A stretch of DNA of 64,000 bases from Fulvia fulva. Taxonomy: Eukaryota > Ascomycota > Dothideomycetes > Mycosphaerellales > Mycosphaerellaceae. Positions 59,470 through 64,000 of this stretch are shown here, in pieces. The notes under the pieces are model-generated. The model ran no database searches. It was not told the origin of the DNA and saw only the letters and a list, made by a program, of their open reading frames with translations. Location of the stretch: the NCBI RefSeq assembly GCF_020509005.1, contig NC_063014.1, positions 1,798,001 to 1,862,000 of the forward strand. The letters run 5' to 3'. Positions within the stretch are counted from its first letter, which is position 1; each line of letters opens with the position of its first letter. The position numbers were made by a program, and so were the translations under genes.

Positions 59470-62400
59470 TAAGCAAACAACTAAGCAACATACCTTTAAG
59501 GTATTATAAACACCTTCTAGAACCTCGCCCCGTACGCCGACGATAACCGCCGCTAGTACTTCTCTAAGAAGGTTAACGACCTAGACGAGTTCGACGGTAA
59601 TAAGAGTAAGTTTAAGGCATTTGAGATATAGCTTACTATCAAGCTATTAGCTAATGCCGACCACTTTCCGTAAGAGAAGGACAAAGTTACGTACGTTTTC
59701 TCCCTCCTTCGGGGAGACGCCGCGGCTTGGATATAACACTATATCGATAACGCTACGTAGACTATCGGCTACCCGGACGTCCTCACCTTAATATAGGACC
59801 TCCGTGCTACCTTTAGTGATCTAGACCGTAGAGCCACCGCCTAGAACGCTATCTATAACCTCCTCTAGAAGAACAAGAGCTTCGCCGAGTACCTCGCGGC
59901 CTTTAACCGCGATATCGGGTTTACCGGCTATAACGAAGAGACTAAGAAGAGCACTCTCCGCCGTGGTTTGTTAGTAGAGCTTCTTCGAGCCCTCGAGGAT
60001 AAGGACGTCGGTACTATAAGCTTCCGTAAGCTCGTCGAGACCTACTAGCGCCTCGACTCTAATATAAAACACACCGCCTCTCTCCTCGCTTCCCGTTCTT
60101 AAGGTCGTTAGCCTCGTAGTCCCGGAAGCCACTTCGCTACTCTACTAGGCGCCGCCGCTCCTACGGCTCTCCCTCCCGTCTCTATAGGTAACGCTATAGA
60201 TCTTAGCGCTAGTACCGCCGTCCCTTGAGTCTAGGGCCTCGTTAACGGTAAGCTTACTCCCGAAGAGAAGCTTCGCCGTCGCTAGGCCGGACTCTATACC
60301 TACTACGGCGGTCTAGGCTATATCGTAGCTAACTGTCCGTAGCTCGCTACCCGTAACGCCCGTAACCCGGTTCGCGGCGCTATCGGCGCTATCGAGCCTA
60401 CTCCTACTACTCCCGCTAAGTAGGAAAAAGCCTAGGTCTTCCTTATCGACGCGATGAAGACTAAGAATAACGTTTACCGAAAGTAAAGAGAGGAAAGAAG
60501 TTGAGGATCAATATAGTATAGCTAGACCTATACGACGAGACGGGTAAGGACTACGCTTATAAACCGTTCGTTACGAATGTAAATATCGGCTTAAAGAAAC
60601 TCTCTTCTTCTAATCTCACTCTTATAGACACTAGCGCACTAGGCGAGTCTTTTATAGACTATAAACTCGCGACCTCTCTTAACCTCGAACCCTAGGAACT
60701 AAAGTACCCTCGTACCCTTGAACTCTTTAACGGTACGGAGACTACTACTAGTAAGATTACTTATGTTATATATACGTCAATTACCCTCGGAGGTAAGCGT
60801 ATGTCGATTACTAGCTTCCTTACGTCCCTACCGTATTAGAAGTTTATCCTCGGCCTCCCCTAGTTTAGACGATACCGACCTATTATCGACTAGACTTCCC
60901 TTACTATCAGCTTCCCTCTAGAAGCTCCTCCGGCACCTCCGCCTTCTCCGCCGCCTTAGCGCGGTCCTAAGTATACTAAGATCTTCTAGGTAAACGCCGC
61001 TACCTTTACTACTACTACTAAGTAGCCTAAAGCTTAAGTCTTCGCCGCCTCTCTCCGCGATATCGATATCGCCCTCGAGAAGCTCGACAAGAAGCGTATA
61101 CCTACCGACCCTACTACGAAGGTCCCTCCTTAGGTACACTATATCCTCTACGTATTCGATGCTAAAGCCGTAGACGAGCTGCCTCCTCATCGCCCTTACG
61201 ACTATAAGATTAAGCTAGAAGAAGGTATAGAGATACCGTTCGGACCGTTATATTCTATGTCCCGAGAAGAGCTTATCGTCCTTAAGAGATACCTCGAAGA
61301 GAACCTAAAGAAGGGGTTCATTCGAGCGAGCCGTTCTAGCGCTAGTAGTCCCGTTATGTTCGTTAAGAAGCCCGGCGGTAGTCTACGCTTCTACGTAGAC
61401 TACCGAGGCTTAAACGCTATTATAAAGAAGAACCGCTACCTAATACCGTTGATTTAGGAGACGCTCGAGCGCCTCTCTAAGGCCAAGTACTTTACTAAGC
61501 TCGATGTTATCGCTACGTTTAACAAGTTACGAATAGTAGAAGGACATAAGTATCTCTTAGCCTTCCGTACTCGCTACGGGCTGTTCGAGTCGCTCGTTAT
61601 GCCCTTCGGCGTTTGTAACGGGCCTAGTACCTTCTAGAACTTTATTAACGACATCCTTTAGGAGTTCCTCGATTAGTTCTATACTGCCTACATCGACGAC
61701 ATCCTAGTCTATAGCGAGACTAAGGAGGAGCACCGCGAGCACGTCTATAAGGTCCTTTAGAAGCTCGTAGACGCCGGCTTGTAGCTCGATATTGACAAGT
61801 ACGAGTTTAAGAAGACCGAAGTCAAGTTCCTTAGTTTAATTATTACCGTAGACGGCATCAAGATGGACTAAGAGAAGATCGACGCTATCGTCGAATAGGA
61901 TGCTCCTACGAACGTCAAAGAGGTCTAGGGTTTCCTAGGCTTTACTAACTTCTACCGCCGCTTTATCTACGTATTTTCGGGCGTAGTACGCCCTTTAACG
62001 AAGCTTACGCGTAAGGGTAAGAAGTTCGCCTAGACCGACGAATGCTAGGAGGCTTTTGACTTGCTTAAAGCGAAGTTTATTAAGAACCCGCTTCTATAGC
62101 ACTTCGATTTCGAACTAGAGACCCGTATAGAGACCGACGTATCCGACGGCGTAGTAGGCGGTGTCCTACTATAACGCCGCTCGCCTGAATCCCCCTAGTT
62201 ACCTATCGCCTTCCTCTCTAAGAAGATGACCGCTACGGAGTATAACTACGAGATCTACGATAAGGAGCTTCTCGCTATCGTTAAAGCTTTCGAAGAGTAG
62301 CGCCCCGAGCTCAAAGGCTCTACTATGCCCGTCTAAGTAAGCTCCGACTATAAGAACCTCGTCTACTTTATAAAGAGCAAGCTGCTTAATCGTCGCTAGG

Positions 62401-64000
62401 CCCGCTAGAGCGAGTTCCTCTCCCGGTTCAACTTCGTGATCTCGTATACGCCCGGTAAGGCCAACTCGATAGCCGACGCCCTTACCCGCCGCCCTAGTAA
62501 CTCTCTAGTTGATCGAAGAGGGGGCCGGCAAATCGTAGAGCAACAAGTCATTAAAGAGTACAACCTCTCTTCCGAGCTTCGAGAGTACCTATCGAACGGC
62601 TAGCCTACGCTCGCCGCTTCCTTTACTACTCTCGTACTCGCTCCTACCTACCTTAACGAGAGTAACGATAAATCCGAGCCTAACGAATACGCCTCGGACG
62701 CTAAGGACTTAAACGACGATAAAGAGGGCTTAGTAACGACCGACGGCTTATCCGAATTAGACTTTAAGGGGTTTGATAATAAGGAGCAGCCCGAAGGCAT
62801 TATAGCACGAGTACGAATAGCGTACGATACCGATATAGACGCCTAAGAGTTAGTTTAGGCCCTTAAATCTAGCGCGAGGACATTCCCGGGCTTCTCGCTA
62901 TCCGAGTACGAGCTCTAGGAAGGTGTCGTCTACTTCCGTAAGAAGCTTTACGTACCGTAGCCCGAAGGCTCTAATATCCGAGCTAAGATTCTTTAAATTA
63001 TCTACGACTCCGCCTCTAGGGGTCACCTAGGCGTAGCTAAGACCTATAAGCTCCTCGCTAGGTGTTACTAGTAGCCGTATTCCTAGAAGGACGTCCGCCG
63101 CTACGTACTAAACTACGCTACTTACCGAAGAGCTAAAGCTAACCGCTACCGTCCCTACGGTCTCTTATACCCTCTCCCGGCTCCTAATCGTCCGTAGAAG
63201 CACATTACTATAGACTTTATTACCGATCTTCCTTACGGTAAGACCTTTAGCGGCGTGAAAGTAAAGGCCCTTCTAGTGATCGTGGACCGTTACTCTAAGA
63301 ACCGGTATATAATCCCGTACTAGAGTATAACCGTAAAGGAGACTACTCGCTTGTTCTACGAATTCGTCTAGCGCTTTTAAGGCCTCCCGGATAGCATCAC
63401 CTCTAACAGAGGCACCTAGTTCATCTCGTACTTCTAGAAGCGTCTATATACTATCCTAGGCATTAAGCATAACCTCTCGACCAGTTTTTAGCTATAGACT
63501 AACGGCTAGACCGAAATTACGAACGCTATCCTCGAGTAGGTCCTTCGTTACTTCGTCGACTACTACTAGAAGGATTGGCCTTAGCATATCCCTACGGTAG
63601 AGTTCGCTACTCGTAACTAGGACTCGGAGACTACTAGCTACTCTCCCTTCTATACTACGAGAGGTTACTACCCTCGTATAGGTATAGAACTAGAAGAACC
63701 TCTCCCGCCTACCGAAGACGTAAACGAGTAAGTAGTAGACGAGTTCGCTACTATACTCTTATAGATCTATAAAGAAGTTTACGACGAGATAGTATACGTA
63801 TAAGCAATCTACGAGGATCAAGCCAATCGTCGTCGCTAGCTAGCTCCCGACTACTAAGTAGGCGATATAGTCTACCTTAACTCTAAGAACATTAAGACGG
63901 ACCGCCCCTCTAAGAAGCTAAACTAGAAGAACCTAGGTCCTTTTAAGATTACCGAGCGTATTAGTTCACACGCCTACCGTCTAGCTCTTCCTACGAACAT
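59470..64000 (+). pseudogene. Gypsy2 gag-pol, RIP-disabled, 3'-partial
   Basis: Same order as Gypsy1: Gag to about 60490, protease near 60625 (DTSALGESF), and reverse transcriptase with an open stretch at 61257-61457 ([20 protein letters not shown]). YIDDILVYS lies at about 61690-61716 (catalytic aspartates kept), then RNase H and integrase to the edge. TAG codons interrupt the frame throughout. Confidence 0.85.

Larger units (their letters stand above)
58713..64000 (+). mobile_element. Gypsy2, chromovirus of the Gypsy1 family, cut by the window edge
   Basis: The 5' LTR is followed by Gag, protease, reverse transcriptase, RNase H and most of integrase, in register with Gypsy1 at a constant offset of 32,040 bp from 59233 to the edge. 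There are no net indels over 4.77 kb. The chromodomain and 3' LTR lie beyond the window. It keeps slightly more CA and TG than Gypsy1. Confidence 0.9.

Overview
The window reads as a filamentous ascomycete (Pezizomycotina) chromosome segment. The left 5 kb has intron-containing genes with short introns of 49-56 bp. From about position 6945 to the right edge the DNA carries the signature of repeat-induced point mutation (RIP): CpA and TpG are almost all converted to TpA, while CpG is kept. No bacterial-type operons, CRISPR arrays, rRNA or tRNA genes were seen. Assignment to a class or genus is not possible from the sequence alone.

Left flank (1-6944). All genes lie on the minus strand. First comes a 3'-partial NRPS-like adenylate-forming reductase (adenylation, carrier and thioester-reductase domains; 1-2529). 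Next is an MFS sugar-type transporter (3120-4732) with one in-frame stop and one frameshift. Last is the C-terminal half of a PIF1-like helicase (5397-6944), open at its C-terminus but with seven in-frame TAG codons towards the transposon border.

Right part (6945-64000). This is one nested stack of retrotransposons that entered the helicase gene. Almost every layer can be closed by a target-site duplication (TSD). Layer 1: LINE B1 (minus) in the helicase, in three pieces at 6945-7884, 24011-25720 and 53063-53310, with its 5' part expected beyond the window. Layer 2, inside B1: a Copia element (7885-24010, TSD atata), LINE C (25721-53062, 16-bp TSD), LINE F (53311-58703) and chromovirus Gypsy2 (58713 to the edge). 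Layer 3, inside Copia: LINE A4 fragment (10226-10844), LINE B2 (10989-15951) and LINE A1 (17174-22285). Layer 3, inside LINE C: chromovirus Gypsy1 (26638-38149, TSD gccgg) and LINE E (40986-51242). Layer 4: LINE A2 inside the 3' LTR of Gypsy1; a barely mutated LINE D fragment and a chimeric LINE A3 inside LINE E.

The LINEs are two-ORF elements resembling the fungal Tad1 group: ORF1 with CCHC knuckles, ORF2 with apurinic-type endonuclease and reverse transcriptase. LINE families A-F are labels made for this annotation. The chimeric A3 copy is the most unusual object: between one pair of 14-bp TSDs it joins a deleted LINE A 3' part to a 1.08 kb non-LINE 5' module that carries two arrays of short motifs spaced at about 23 bp.

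Most open frames in the nest are antisense or out-of-frame shadows. The genuine retrotransposon frames are interrupted mainly by TAG codons, as expected if CAG and TGG were hit by RIP.
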